A DNA stretch of 21,560 bases from Isotricha intestinalis (GCA_023807065.1 JAJJLU010000714.1:1-21560), one strand, 5' to 3'; positions 1 to 10,603 are shown, counted from the stretch's first letter. Numbers and translations: made by a program. Notes: generated by a model not told the origin, from the sequence alone.

Positions 1-32
1 CCAAAAAACCCAAAAAAAACCCAAAAAACCCA
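1..32. repeat. C3A6-8 telomere-like tract at the left end
   Basis: Runs of CCC are separated by 6, 8 and 6 A residues, with a partial CC at the very end. On the other strand this is G3T6-8, a G-rich run oriented outward as a left telomere would be. Four C-runs in 32 bases stand out in a sequence this AT-rich. It does not match the regular heptamer at the right end, and a coding-like frame runs through it into the decayed gene that follows. It may be a degenerate or alternative telomere, an internal low-complexity tract at a truncated contig end, or an assembly artefact. Confidence 0.4.
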
Positions 33-1300
33 GATTTTTTTTTAGATCTAACTCTACTCAAATATTTTTCATTAATCACATAGAGTTCAAAATATTTTTT
101 GTTATTTCTTTCCTCCCATAAATATTTTAATGATATAGGAATAATAGATTATGATAATGTAAATTATTTTAAAAAATATATTCAAAAATTGCATATAATA
201 ATAATTATAATAGTAAAAATGATGTATTAATCAACGCAATATTTCATATTTCATATAGAATTTCTCAAAATGATACTTATTATTTGAATATAGAAGAAGA
301 ACTTAAATTCTTTTATACATTTTTCAATTGGTTTCAAAATATAAATCATTTAAATCAATGAAATCGATTTTAAATATAATAATGAATTCAAACTCTTCTC
401 ATTTAATTAATAATAATGAGAATTTAAATTATTTAAATGATATTTTTAATATAAATAATTTATCCAATACAAAATCAATCAAAAATTACAGAAAATAATG
501 AATCAAAAAATGAGAGAAAAACTATAATTATATAATAATTTGATTGATATAAATAATATGTCTTAAAAAAAAGTTTGCAAGAATTTTTCAAAATATGTCT
601 CATAAGAGAAGATAAAAAAATAAATTATGATTCAAAAATAAGAATATCAAACTATAATAAAAAAAACAAAAATATTAAATGATGAGAATCAAATATATTT
701 ATAGTAAAAATGACTTACAAAAAAAAAGGCTAAATCACAAAATACTTCCATGTTAGATACAAAAATAAAAATCTATAAAAAAAATATTTCAGAAAATAAT
801 AATAATTGATATAAAAGTTATAAAATTAATAATCCTTATTAAAATATCAGAATTAATCGAAATGCTTGAATAAATGTATTTAATATATTTGATGATAATA
901 ATTAATTATGAAATATACAGATAATATTGTAAAAGATATAAAAGAATTTGAAGAAGAAAATTTATTGAGTAATAAAGAAGAAAAAATATTCAACAATAAT
1001 AATCATTTAAAAGAAGATTATAATGATAAATTACTAGGAAAAAAATATAGTGCAAAAGTGAAAAAATAATTTAAAAGAGAAAATAATCATGATCATCAAT
1101 TTATAGATATTTAAACATAATCTTCTCAAAAATTAAGTAATAAAAATGGAAATGGTAGCATAAAAGGAAGTTTAAGAGAAATAAATAATAAATTTCAATA
1201 AAATATATTAAAAGAATTATTAAAAAAAGAAAATAACAAAAATTAAAATTAATTATTAACTTCAATTTCAAAAAAAAAAAATGAAAAAAAAAATAAAATT
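3..1300 (+). pseudogene. Decayed protein-coding sequence, family not recognised
   Basis: No single frame is open, but successive frames give protein-like text. Examples are a frame from 3 to about 190 broken only by TAG at 81, a frame from 185 to 358 containing the stretch LNIEEELKFFYTFFNWFQNI, a 46-codon ATG frame at 358-495, a 39-codon stretch at 563-679 containing SLQEFFKICLIREDKKINYD, a frame around 720-905, and one frame from 908 to about 1300. Most joins need one base added to or removed from an A or T run. In the last frame the only stops are TAA, at 1067, 1112, 1118, 1199, 1244 and 1250, several in places where glutamine would read naturally. The simplest reading is a subtelomeric pseudogene with homopolymer indels and CAA-to-TAA changes. 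It ends facing the convergent gene at 1337. I cannot assign a family, and in sequence this A-rich part of the coding appearance may be compositional. Confidence 0.5.
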
Positions 1301-1336
1301 GCAAAAATATATATAATATTTAATTTTATTAAATAT

Positions 1337-3256
1337 TTAAGTACAAGAAACACAACAATTAGAAGCTTCAATAGGTTTTTCAATAATTAAAGCATTATAA
1401 TCCTCTTTCTTTTTCAATAATTCAGGATTTAAATAAAAATTTAACACACCATTATTTTTTTTATTTAATTCATTAATATAATCTCCTCTTGAAGGTTTTA
1501 TAGTTTGAGTACCTAAATTAGAAACAATCATTTCATCACAAATTGAATCTTTAATTAAAGTTTTATTATTAATTCCAATTAATTTTAAATTTCTATTTGG
1601 AACTATTAATGACATTGTTTCTGAATTTTCACATTCATCTCCTTTAATATTACGGAAAAATTTAGGAAATTTTCTTTTTGAATTATTTTTATCTAAATAA
1701 GTAGTATTTGAATTAATTTTATTTAGAGGATTTAAATTTCTTTGAGTATTTAATTTTATTTTTTCTGGATTAATTTTTTTAAAAATTTCAAATTCTTCAT
1801 TTTTTAAATTTTCTTCAATTTCATTCTTTTTATTTTCTAATTGTGGATTTTCTATGTTTTCATTTGTATTTAAACGTTGTAATGAACTTTCATCATCAAA
1901 TTTGTCTTCTGTTAAAATTTTATTTTTATAATGTTTTTCATTTATATTAATCTTACTGTTATTATTATCATTATTATTAATATTATTATTATTATTATTA
2001 TTATTGTTATTATTATTTTTATTATTATGAACATTATTATTAATAGTGTTATCATTATTATTATTGTCATTTTTTTTGTTATTAATGTTATTTTTATTAT
2101 TTTCTGAAATGTTTATTTCTGTTTTATTGATTTTATTTCTGGAAGAATTTTCATCAACAATAATAGAATTTTTTGAAATAAAATTTTTATTTTTTTTTAA
2201 AGACGAAGAACGTTTAATTTTTAATTCTTCAACTTTAACTTTTATTTTTTTTTCATCTTTAATTTTTTCTTTTTTATTTTTTTCTTCTAAATTAATAATT
2301 CCGTTATTTACACTTGGTAAAACAATATAACTGATACTTAAATTTACTGATGAATTTTCACTAAATGAATATTCACTTTTCATTGTTAAAGAACTCATAT
2401 TATCTAAATTATTAACTTGTTCAAAATTTTTAGAATTTTCAATTGTTAAAAATATTTTCTTTAATGAATTAAAATCTGAATTTTCTTTACTTTCTTTATA
2501 TTTTTGTAATATTTTATGAATATATTTTCTATACATTCCCAATGAACGATATACTGAATCATTTTGTCTTATTTCTGTTTCTATTTTTTTTAAATCTAAA
2601 AATAATGAATTTTTATTTTGATTTTCAATATCTAATTCTTTTTTTTGTTGAAGTAAATTATTTTTCAATTCAATTCTTTCAAATATTGTTCCTATAAATT
2701 CAAATAAAAAATCAAATGGATATTCTAAATTTGATTTTGAATTTTCTTTATAAAAAAGATAAAAATCTTTATATGTTTGAATATTAGTTTTATCTAAATT
2801 ACTGTATATTTCATTTAAATATTGCAATAAATTTTTTAATTCATATTCATTCTTTAATATTGAAATTCCTTCAAAAGGTTCATTATAATTTTTTATTGTT
2901 AATAATTTTAAAAATTTTGATAAAGATTCATATTTTAATTTATTATTTACATTTTCAGATATATCTAATAAATGATAATAGCATTTTTTAGTTAAATTTA
3001 ATAGTAAAGTTTTTTGATGTTTTTCTATTTTTACTATTTTATTTTGAATTTTCTCAATACTGTTTTCTTGCAAAATTATTTTTTTTGTAATTTCTTGATA
3101 TAATTTTATTTTATTATTATATTCTGTTTTCTTTTCTATTATTATTGGTTTTAATTTGTCCATTGCTTCTTTTTTTGATGAATATTCTGAAACTATTATT
3201 TTAATTGATTGATTTAATTCATTTATTTCTTGTTCTGATAAATTTGAATTTGACAT
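1337..3256 (-). CDS. Coiled-coil, poly-asparagine protein, function unknown
   Basis: This is an intact 639-residue frame with ATG at 3254-3256 and a TAA stop. I recognise no catalytic domain. Residues about 1-90 and 190-260 are Lys/Glu/Leu/Ile-rich and look like coiled coil. Residues about 100-190 are more mixed and probably folded. Residues about 320-380 are highly basic, and about 388-434 is nearly pure asparagine. The C-terminus has three cysteines in its last six residues (CCVSCT). It is not a CAAX box, since there is no cysteine four from the end, but it could be a palmitoylation cluster. The neighbour transcribed divergently from the 453-bp gap at 3257-3709 is a DHHC palmitoyltransferase, and any functional link is speculative. 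It is probably a cytoskeletal or scaffold-type protein, inferred only from composition. Confidence 0.85.
   Translation of the reverse strand: MSNSNLSEQEINELNQSIKIIVSEYSSKKEAMDKLKPIIIEKKTEYNNKIKLYQEITKKIILQENSIEKIQNKIVKIEKHQKTLLLNLTKKCYYHLLDISENVNNKLKYESLSKFLKLLTIKNYNEPFEGISILKNEYELKNLLQYLNEIYSNLDKTNIQTYKDFYLFYKENSKSNLEYPFDFLFEFIGTIFERIELKNNLLQQKKELDIENQNKNSLFLDLKKIETEIRQNDSVYRSLGMYRKYIHKILQKYKESKENSDFNSLKKIFLTIENSKNFEQVNNLDNMSSLTMKSEYSFSENSSVNLSISYIVLPSVNNGIINLEEKNKKEKIKDEKKIKVKVEELKIKRSSSLKKNKNFISKNSIIVDENSSRNKINKTEINISENNKNNINNKKNDNNNNDNTINNNVHNNKNNNNNNNNNNNNINNNDNNNSKININEKHYKNKILTEDKFDDESSLQRLNTNENIENPQLENKKNEIEENLKNEEFEIFKKINPEKIKLNTQRNLNPLNKINSNTTYLDKNNSKRKFPKFFRNIKGDECENSETMSLIVPNRNLKLIGINNKTLIKDSICDEMIVSNLGTQTIKPSRGDYINELNKKNNGVLNFYLNPELLKKKEDYNALIIEKPIEASNCCVSCT
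1955..2095 (-). repeat. Poly-asparagine codon repeat (AAT/AAC)n
   Basis: This is a trinucleotide microsatellite inside the 1337-3256 gene. It encodes residues about 388-434, mostly Asn with scattered Asp, Ile, Lys, Thr and His. The frame stays open, so it is translated low complexity. Length variation between copies or strains would be expected. Confidence 0.9.
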
Positions 3257-3709
3257 TAAAATTGAAAATTAAAAATAATCTAAAAATAAAAATAAAAAGT
3301 TTTTAATAATATTATTTAATGTTAAATAATATTATTATTTATTTTCAAATATTTTTTCAAATTTAAATTATTATATTAAAGTTTTAGAATAAATATTAAC
3401 ATATATATCTTAATTCCAATTTATATAAAAGCAAATAATAAAAAGATAAAAATTAGTTTAATTTTAGAATAGATAATATAATTGACTTAAATTGATTTAA
3501 TAAATTTTGATTTCTTTTTCAATTATTAGTTTTATCGAATAGTCTAAATGAGTTATTGAAAGAACTTTATTAATATCCTAATCATAGAAATAAAAATCAT
3601 AAATTATATTATTATTAAATAGTGATATTTATTTTATGTTATTTTTTGAGAAGTTCATTTTTAATATATAAATTAAATGTTTTAAATAAATTTAAATAAA
3701 CCAATATAA
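3257..3709. promoter_or_regulatory. Divergent intergenic region
   Basis: This 453-bp AT-rich gap separates two divergent starts and should hold both promoters. No RNA gene or conserved short frame was seen. The only distinct structure is the perfect palindrome at 3304-3337, about 50 bp from the left-hand start codon. Confidence 0.5.
3304..3337. repeat. Perfect palindrome, 16-bp arms, 2-nt loop
   Basis: The left arm 3304-3319 is the exact reverse complement of 3322-3337, with TG between them. It is made only of A and T, so base composition raises the chance of it occurring at random, but 16 perfect pairs with a 2-nt loop is still long. It lies just upstream of the 3256 start, where it could form a cruciform or bind a dimeric factor. 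Confidence 0.7.
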
Positions 3710-5257
3710 ATGACTTCAGAAGAGAGAAACTTGGATTTTAATAATCTTTATAAAGAACTTGATTTTATAATAAATGAATCAGAACAAAATGAAGGACAAT
3801 CTTTATCAATATGTATGAATTACTTAGAAAATAAAAAAGCAATAAATCCAAATATAATTAATTTAAAGAATAATTTAAATAATAATATAGCTCAAGAATT
3901 TGCAGAAAAAGGGAAATATTATCATGTAAAAATCATAATCCAAAGTTATAACATAATATATAGAGATAATCCTGATATATTCAATGATTTTTTAACGCAT
4001 GAAAATTCAGAAAAAAAAACAATTTACGAAATATCAATTTTATTTAATATAGATTCTCCTGAATATCCACAAATTATAGATGATATTTATCAATATATGG
4101 CACAAAATGAAAAAGTAATATATAAAGTTTTTCAAAACAATAGAACAAATATATTTCATATATGTGCAAAAGAAAATTTTATATATCCAATAATTTTTTA
4201 TTATGAAAGATTGAATAAATATTTTCAAAAAAATAATATTTTAAATTTAAAAAATTCAAATGGTTTAGCTCCAATACATTATGCAGCTTATTATTCAAAT
4301 AAAAATATTATTGACATTTTAATAGATTATAATGCAGATATAAATATAAAAGATTTTTATGGAGATTCTCCTTTACACTATGGTGTTAAAAGTGGAAATT
4401 ATGTTTTAGTTAAAAAATTAATAATTTATGGAGCTGATAAATATAGTAAAAATAAAGAAGGAATTTCACCTAAAGATATATGTATAGAAAATAATTATAC
4501 TATTATGAAAAGGTTATTTTCTGGTTTTTGTCAGATTCATTCAATTAAAAATCAAGAAAAAGATAGATATCTTTTATTTTTTATTTTTCTTTCATTTATT
4601 GTAAAATTGTCTTTCATTTACTTTTACAAAAATTTGAAAAATAATTTTGAAATGAAAGATTATAATTCTAAGAAAATCTTAATTCAAATTTCATTAATTT
4701 TTAATATCTTTTCCATATCTATGTCTTTGTTTTTCAAAAAATATGGAAGAAAATATTATATTAAAACAGAGGGTTTTAAAAAAAAAATTAAGAATAATAT
4801 AAGTGATATAATAAAAAAATATCATAATGATATATATAAAATAAAGCATATATGTTTGATTTGTAAACATAGTAAAAATTCACAAATGAAACATTGTATA
4901 ATTTGTAAAGAATGTGTTGAAAAATGGGATCATCATTGTTTTTGGTTACATAGTTGTATCAATGAATATTTAATCAATTTTTTTATTTTTTTTTTGTTTT
5001 TTTTGGGTTGTTTAATTATTTTAGATATGATAATTTTATCTCAATTTTGGATTATTAGACCTTTTATTTCTTATAATTATTATATAAATCTGATTATTAA
5101 TTGTTCTTTCTTTTTTTTAGAAGGAATTTTATTATTTTGTTTATTTGGAGTTTTGCCTCATTTATTTAATGAAATTTATTATAAATTTATTCATACCAAA
5201 AAAATTTCTGTTACTTTAGCTGATTATAAAAAGCAAAAATTGATTGAAAATGTTTAA
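3710..5257 (+). CDS. Ankyrin-repeat DHHC palmitoyltransferase
   Basis: This 515-residue membrane enzyme is predicted to attach palmitate to cysteines of target proteins, probably at Golgi or endosomal membranes. Ankyrin repeats lie at about 185-214 and 218-247, with weaker repeats at about 146-178 and 251-270; GLAPIHYAA and GDSPLHYG are typical repeat openings. Membrane segments lie at about 288-306, 323-342, 420-450 and 459-490. The cysteine-rich domain sits between the second and third: C382-x2-C385, H395-C396, C399, C402, then D407-H-H-C410 and C416. C410 is the expected acyl-accepting residue. After DHHC the sequence is FWLHSC, which departs from the usual PWxxNC pattern but keeps the Trp and Cys. 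Four membrane segments with N-terminal ankyrins match the Akr1/ZDHHC17 layout, although Akr1-type proteins usually have more membrane segments and more ankyrins. The start is the first ATG in frame. Confidence 0.93.
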   Translation: MTSEERNLDFNNLYKELDFIINESEQNEGQSLSICMNYLENKKAINPNIINLKNNLNNNIAQEFAEKGKYYHVKIIIQSYNIIYRDNPDIFNDFLTHENSEKKTIYEISILFNIDSPEYPQIIDDIYQYMAQNEKVIYKVFQNNRTNIFHICAKENFIYPIIFYYERLNKYFQKNNILNLKNSNGLAPIHYAAYYSNKNIIDILIDYNADINIKDFYGDSPLHYGVKSGNYVLVKKLIIYGADKYSKNKEGISPKDICIENNYTIMKRLFSGFCQIHSIKNQEKDRYLLFFIFLSFIVKLSFIYFYKNLKNNFEMKDYNSKKILIQISLIFNIFSISMSLFFKKYGRKYYIKTEGFKKKIKNNISDIIKKYHNDIYKIKHICLICKHSKNSQMKHCIICKECVEKWDHHCFWLHSCINEYLINFFIFFLFFLGCLIILDMIILSQFWIIRPFISYNYYINLIINCSFFFLEGILLFCLFGVLPHLFNEIYYKFIHTKKISVTLADYKKQKLIENV

Positions 5258-5391
5258 ATAAAGTTTTAATGAATAAATTAATATTTTAAAATCTAAATGA
5301 CATATTTTTATTTAATAAAAATGAAAAAAAATACAAAATTTATTTATTTCAAATAAAGAATTATAAAAAGGTAATTTTGATTTAATAATAT

Positions 5392-8181
5392 TTAATAATC
5401 ACTATAAGAATCACTTGCAGATTCATTTTTTTCTTCTTCCTCTTGATAAGCATTAACATCTTCATTTTTTAAATTTTTTCTTTCCATTTCATATCTTTCA
5501 ATTTCTTTTAATCTTCTTTCTTCTTCTAATCTTTTTAATTCTTCTTCTTCCATAATTTTTTCAATTAAAAGATGAGTTTTTAATTTAGGATAAAAAAATT
5601 TATTCATTCCATCATTTCTTATTTTTTCTAATAATTTATCACTTATTTCGGAAAAAATATCCATAACTTCTTGATAATAATCACTTTCATCTTCACCCCA
5701 ATTTTTTTCACCTCTTTCTGTTTTTATTTCATAATATGAAAAATATTTTCTAGAAATAAAAAACATTAATTCACAAAATTCATATAATACCATTTCTTGA
5801 TTAAAAACACTTTCAATATAATTTATTATTTCTATACTTGAAAAATCTACTGTATTTGCATTTGATGATGTTACTATTTTTTCTTTATGATAAATTGTTA
5901 TTAATTCTAAAAATTCTATTTTATTTGAAAATACTTCAGCAAGGATTTTATTTTTTAGAATTATATTATCATATAAAAATTTATAAGTTATTGTTTTATC
6001 ATAATTTTTATATCTTGATTTAAATTCTATTTCAGCAATATAAATATCATTAAATATTTCAGATAAATCTTTTTTATGTAAAGACATAAAACGATCAAAT
6101 TCAGCATCAAAGTTTTTTAATTTAGGATCAATAATCATAATACTTCCTAATGAAGAATCTAAACTTTTTCTTTTTCCTTTATATACAGTTTTAAATAAAG
6201 TAAATAAAGTTTTTACTTTTTGTTCAATTGTCATATCAAAATTATTAAAATATTTTAAATATGCAACTCTAATTAATAACTCATAAAAATGTCTCATTAA
6301 AATAATATTTTTAGAATTATGATAATCAAAATTAATTTCGAAATTTTCTTTCCCTTCATAAGGAGGTACATTATTAGGAGGATTAGTAGATCCAAAAAGT
6401 AAAACATTACTTTGATCCATTTGAGTTTTATATTGAATATCAAAATTATTTTTTTCTTTAGAAATAGATTGATATAAATAATCATAAATTCTTTTTGGTT
6501 CATCTTTTTCTTTTAAAAATAAATTTTCAGGAACATAAAACATTGAAATTCTATTAGGATAATTTTCATAAAATAATCTATCAATAGAAGCCAAATTAAA
6601 ATCAACAGAAATTAAACCACATTTCCTCATTAATTTCCAAAAACCTAATAAATCTAAACAAAAATATTGTTCATTATTATATATACAATCATAATTAATT
6701 GGTTCTTCTTCTTTTTTTTTTTGTTCTTCATTATTAATAGTTTCCAAATTTGGTTCTTTATTATTTACTATACTTCCTTTTTGACTAATTAATTGATTAT
6801 TAAATATACTTTTTGTTTCACTTATTGAAGCTGTTGTAATTCCTAATTCTGCATCACGTAAATTTTCCCTTCCACATGCTACAAGATACATATGTGTTAT
6901 TAAAGATAAATTTCTTAATAATAAATTATCTAATTCTTTTAAAGAATTTTTTATTTCTGGTTCAATTTCAATTAAATCAGATAAATCAATATGTATTTTA
7001 ATTTCATCAATTGATTTAGATATTTTAGTTTTTTTATCTTGAATTGTTTTTTCTTTCAATTTCTCTTTTTTTTCCTCATTATCACCCTCATTATTATTCT
7101 CAGATATACTATTTAATTCCTTGGTAGAAGTTTTTTTAGCAACATTAACATTACTATTATTATTAATAGTTCCAACTCTAGTGGTTTTTCTACTTTTAGC
7201 TCTATTATTCTTATTATTTTCAACAGGTTCTTTTTTCTTTTCTTCTTTAGGCATTTTTTCCAATTCTTTCAATCTATTATATTCAGCAAGAGCTTTATTA
7301 TCAACTTGTCTATCTTCTTTAAAAGTTCCAATGTAATAAGTTCTATCAGCATTCATTAAAACACCAAAACCTTCTTTTTTATTATTTCTCCAATAGCCTT
7401 CATAAATACTTCCATTAGAATAATAAAATTTCCCATAACCTTCTCTAACTCCACAAAGCCATTGTCCTACATATCTATCCCTTAAAAATTTTTGTTCACC
7501 TTTAGGTTCATACCAAATATGAATACCAAAACCATTTTGAAGATTATTTTTCCATTGTCCAGTATATTTCTCATTTTTATTATACCATACCATATAACCA
7601 TCACCTTCAATTTTATTATCATTCATTTCTCCATCATAGAAATTACCACTAGTCCATTTAATTCTTCCTTTCCCAGAAATTGTTCCGTTAACCCATTCTC
7701 CTTCTAAAATCATATTTCCTTGAGTTAACTTTCCTTTCCCATTCTTTAATCCTTTTTTCCATTCACCATCATAAACAATTCCATCTTTCGAGTTGTAAAC
7801 ACCAGGTCCATCTCTAAGTCCATTTACAAGAGACCCAGTATATGTGGATCCATCAGAGAATGTATACGTACCAGTACCTGTAATCTCATTGTCTTTCATA
7901 GTTCCTGTATATATTGTTCCATTAGGGAAGATGATAGTACATGGTTGTGAAGGATCTGTATTTGTAAGGATTCCGTATTTTATGTTTCCTGTGTATTTTA
8001 CTTTATTTTTAAATGTTAATGTCCCTGGACCGTTTAATGTCTCGTACCATAGCTCGCTATCACTCTCTTCAACTACTGCCTTCTTGTGGTCAGAAGTCTT
8101 TAATATTGAGTTTAGAAGAGATGTTGATATAAATTTTTCTCCTGGTTGGAGCTTGAAGTTTTCTCGTACTTCGGTTGACAT
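5392..8181 (-). CDS. RSPH10B: MORN-repeat protein, radial spoke head 10B-like
   Basis: This 929-residue protein has about ten MORN repeats at residues 46-290; YTGQWKNNLQNGFG and YEGYWRNNKKEGFG are typical. A Lys/Glu/Asn-rich linker (about 305-400) follows, then a mostly helical C-terminal half, and a Glu/Arg-rich coiled coil at about 870-915. Repeat spacing, the insert before the repeat that begins RYVGQW, total length (the animal protein is about 870 residues) and the non-MORN C-terminal half fit RSPH10B, a component of the axonemal radial spoke that transmits signals to dynein arms in motile cilia. Another axonemal MORN protein is possible. It converges with the palmitoyltransferase gene across 134 bp and shares a 431-bp divergent gap with the cyclin gene. 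The first 400 bp of coding sequence is clearly richer in G+C than the rest. Confidence 0.85.
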   Translation of the reverse strand: MSTEVRENFKLQPGEKFISTSLLNSILKTSDHKKAVVEESDSELWYETLNGPGTLTFKNKVKYTGNIKYGILTNTDPSQPCTIIFPNGTIYTGTMKDNEITGTGTYTFSDGSTYTGSLVNGLRDGPGVYNSKDGIVYDGEWKKGLKNGKGKLTQGNMILEGEWVNGTISGKGRIKWTSGNFYDGEMNDNKIEGDGYMVWYNKNEKYTGQWKNNLQNGFGIHIWYEPKGEQKFLRDRYVGQWLCGVREGYGKFYYSNGSIYEGYWRNNKKEGFGVLMNADRTYYIGTFKEDRQVDNKALAEYNRLKELEKMPKEEKKKEPVENNKNNRAKSRKTTRVGTINNNSNVNVAKKTSTKELNSISENNNEGDNEEKKEKLKEKTIQDKKTKISKSIDEIKIHIDLSDLIEIEPEIKNSLKELDNLLLRNLSLITHMYLVACGRENLRDAELGITTASISETKSIFNNQLISQKGSIVNNKEPNLETINNEEQKKKEEEPINYDCIYNNEQYFCLDLLGFWKLMRKCGLISVDFNLASIDRLFYENYPNRISMFYVPENLFLKEKDEPKRIYDYLYQSISKEKNNFDIQYKTQMDQSNVLLFGSTNPPNNVPPYEGKENFEINFDYHNSKNIILMRHFYELLIRVAYLKYFNNFDMTIEQKVKTLFTLFKTVYKGKRKSLDSSLGSIMIIDPKLKNFDAEFDRFMSLHKKDLSEIFNDIYIAEIEFKSRYKNYDKTITYKFLYDNIILKNKILAEVFSNKIEFLELITIYHKEKIVTSSNANTVDFSSIEIINYIESVFNQEMVLYEFCELMFFISRKYFSYYEIKTERGEKNWGEDESDYYQEVMDIFSEISDKLLEKIRNDGMNKFFYPKLKTHLLIEKIMEEEELKRLEEERRLKEIERYEMERKNLKNEDVNAYQEEEEKNESASDSYSDY

Positions 8182-8612
8182 TTTTTTTAAGTTATATTTT
8201 TTTTAAATTTTTTTTTCATTTTTTTTATTATTTTTTATTATATATTTGTTATTGTTCTTTTTTTTTTTATTATTTTTTATTATATTTTACATTTTTTTTT
8301 ATAAAAATTTTTTCTTTACTATATATACTCTCAGAATTTTTATGAATTTTTTTTTAATATGAGATTTAATGGTGTAAGGAATAAAATGTAAAGTCGTTTT
8401 ATGCTAAAAAAGCGTTTGTTGTAGGATTAGAAAAATAGTAAATCAAATAATCTTATTACATCAAAATAAATAATTTAAATAACAAAAGATAATAAACACT
8501 TTTCATTTAAATACTATAAAAAAATAAAAAGAAAATCTTATTAATTATATAAATATTATTATTATTAATTTCTTCATATAAAATGCAGAAAAAATAATTT
8601 TATTATTTGTCA
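8182..8612. promoter_or_regulatory. Divergent intergenic region
   Basis: This AT-rich gap lies between the RSPH10B-like and cyclin starts. It begins with long T/A runs (8182-8300), which would be the 5' leader of the leftward gene. A slightly less AT-rich stretch at about 8360-8440 has no recognisable tRNA, snoRNA box or coding frame. No defined promoter motif can be supported. Confidence 0.4.
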
Positions 8613-9209
8613 ATGTTAATCTCAGAAACACCATTAGATTTATCAAAAGAATTGAATCAAGTCTTATTTAAGAAAAATATACAAATTAATATAGGAAATT
8701 CAATATATACAACGGTAAAAATTTTAAAAAACATTTTATCATATACTTCAACATTAAAAAAGAAATCTTCGATATTTGATTTGACTTTGAATCAATTATC
8801 CGATACAGATTCAGAAAGTGAAGAGTCAGAAGAGGATTTAATTAATAAAATTAACTTAGATAATTATATAGAAAAAATTGTAAAACATTTAGATTTTGAT
8901 GAACATTTATTAATATTATCCTTAATGAATTTAGATAAATTTTTGGCTTCAAATTTTGTTCTTTCTGAATTAAACATTCAAAAAGTTTTCTTTGTTTGTT
9001 CAATGGTAACTCAAAAATTTTATGATGATGAAATATTTACTACTAAAGATTATGCTAAATTATGTAATGTTTCCGTAGATGAATTATTAGAAATGGAAAT
9101 TTACTTTTTAAAAAGTATAAATTTTAACTTATTCATTAAGGATGATGATTTTAATAAATATAAAAGAAATTTTGAAAAATTTATGGAAGATTTTATCATA
9201 AATTTTTAA
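8613..9209 (+). CDS. PHO80/CycP-type cyclin
   Basis: This protein of 198 residues starts at ATG 8613-8615; the frame extends two codons upstream only through a TTG. After a short N-terminal tail with an acidic Asp/Ser/Glu patch, a single cyclin fold occupies about residues 75-190. It contains LNLDKFL-type helix-2 text, a NIQKVFFVCSMVTQKFYDD helix 3, and the closing FNLFIKDDDFNKYK. Single-box cyclins of this kind (PHO80/Pcl, CycP/U) bind and activate a CDK, often one in phosphate sensing or cell-cycle and cell-shape control. The partner is not in this window. A second gene of the same type lies at 17246-17818. This copy is the more divergent; for example MNLDKFLASNF replaces the usual YLDR motif. 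Confidence 0.82.
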   Translation: MLISETPLDLSKELNQVLFKKNIQINIGNSIYTTVKILKNILSYTSTLKKKSSIFDLTLNQLSDTDSESEESEEDLINKINLDNYIEKIVKHLDFDEHLLILSLMNLDKFLASNFVLSELNIQKVFFVCSMVTQKFYDDEIFTTKDYAKLCNVSVDELLEMEIYFLKSINFNLFIKDDDFNKYKRNFEKFMEDFIINF

Positions 9210-9481
9210 ATCGAGTTAATTAAATATTTGTATTTGTAAATTATTAATAAGTTAAATGGAATATGAAAATTTGATCGTGTATCATAATTTTTATATCGTG
9301 TAAGGTTAATATAAATTTATTATTAATATTCATATATATTCTTTTCGTTAGTTATCACTAATATAAAAAATTAACTTTTCTTTTTCAAAATTCAATTATT
9401 TTTTTAATAAATAAATAAAAAAAAAATATTTTTTTAAGTTTATATAGATAATTCCCTAAATAAAAACAAGAAAAAAAATAA

Positions 9482-10603
<1,122 letters not shown>

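Noticed and set aside
704..728. 25-nt GT-AG intron in the left decayed gene
   Set aside because: Splicing it leaves TAG at the junction in the frame used on both sides, so it repairs nothing.
2046..2330. Leucine/phenylalanine-rich frame on the + strand
   Set aside because: It is the antisense of the Lys/Asn-rich part of the 1337-3256 gene; such hydrophobic shadows are expected opposite AAA/AAT-rich codons.
7844..8206. 120-codon frame on the + strand
   Set aside because: It lies wholly opposite the conserved MORN repeats of the - strand gene, which are clearly the real product.
8607..8612. Cyclin start at 8607
   Set aside because: Position 8607 is TTG; the first ATG in frame is 8613.
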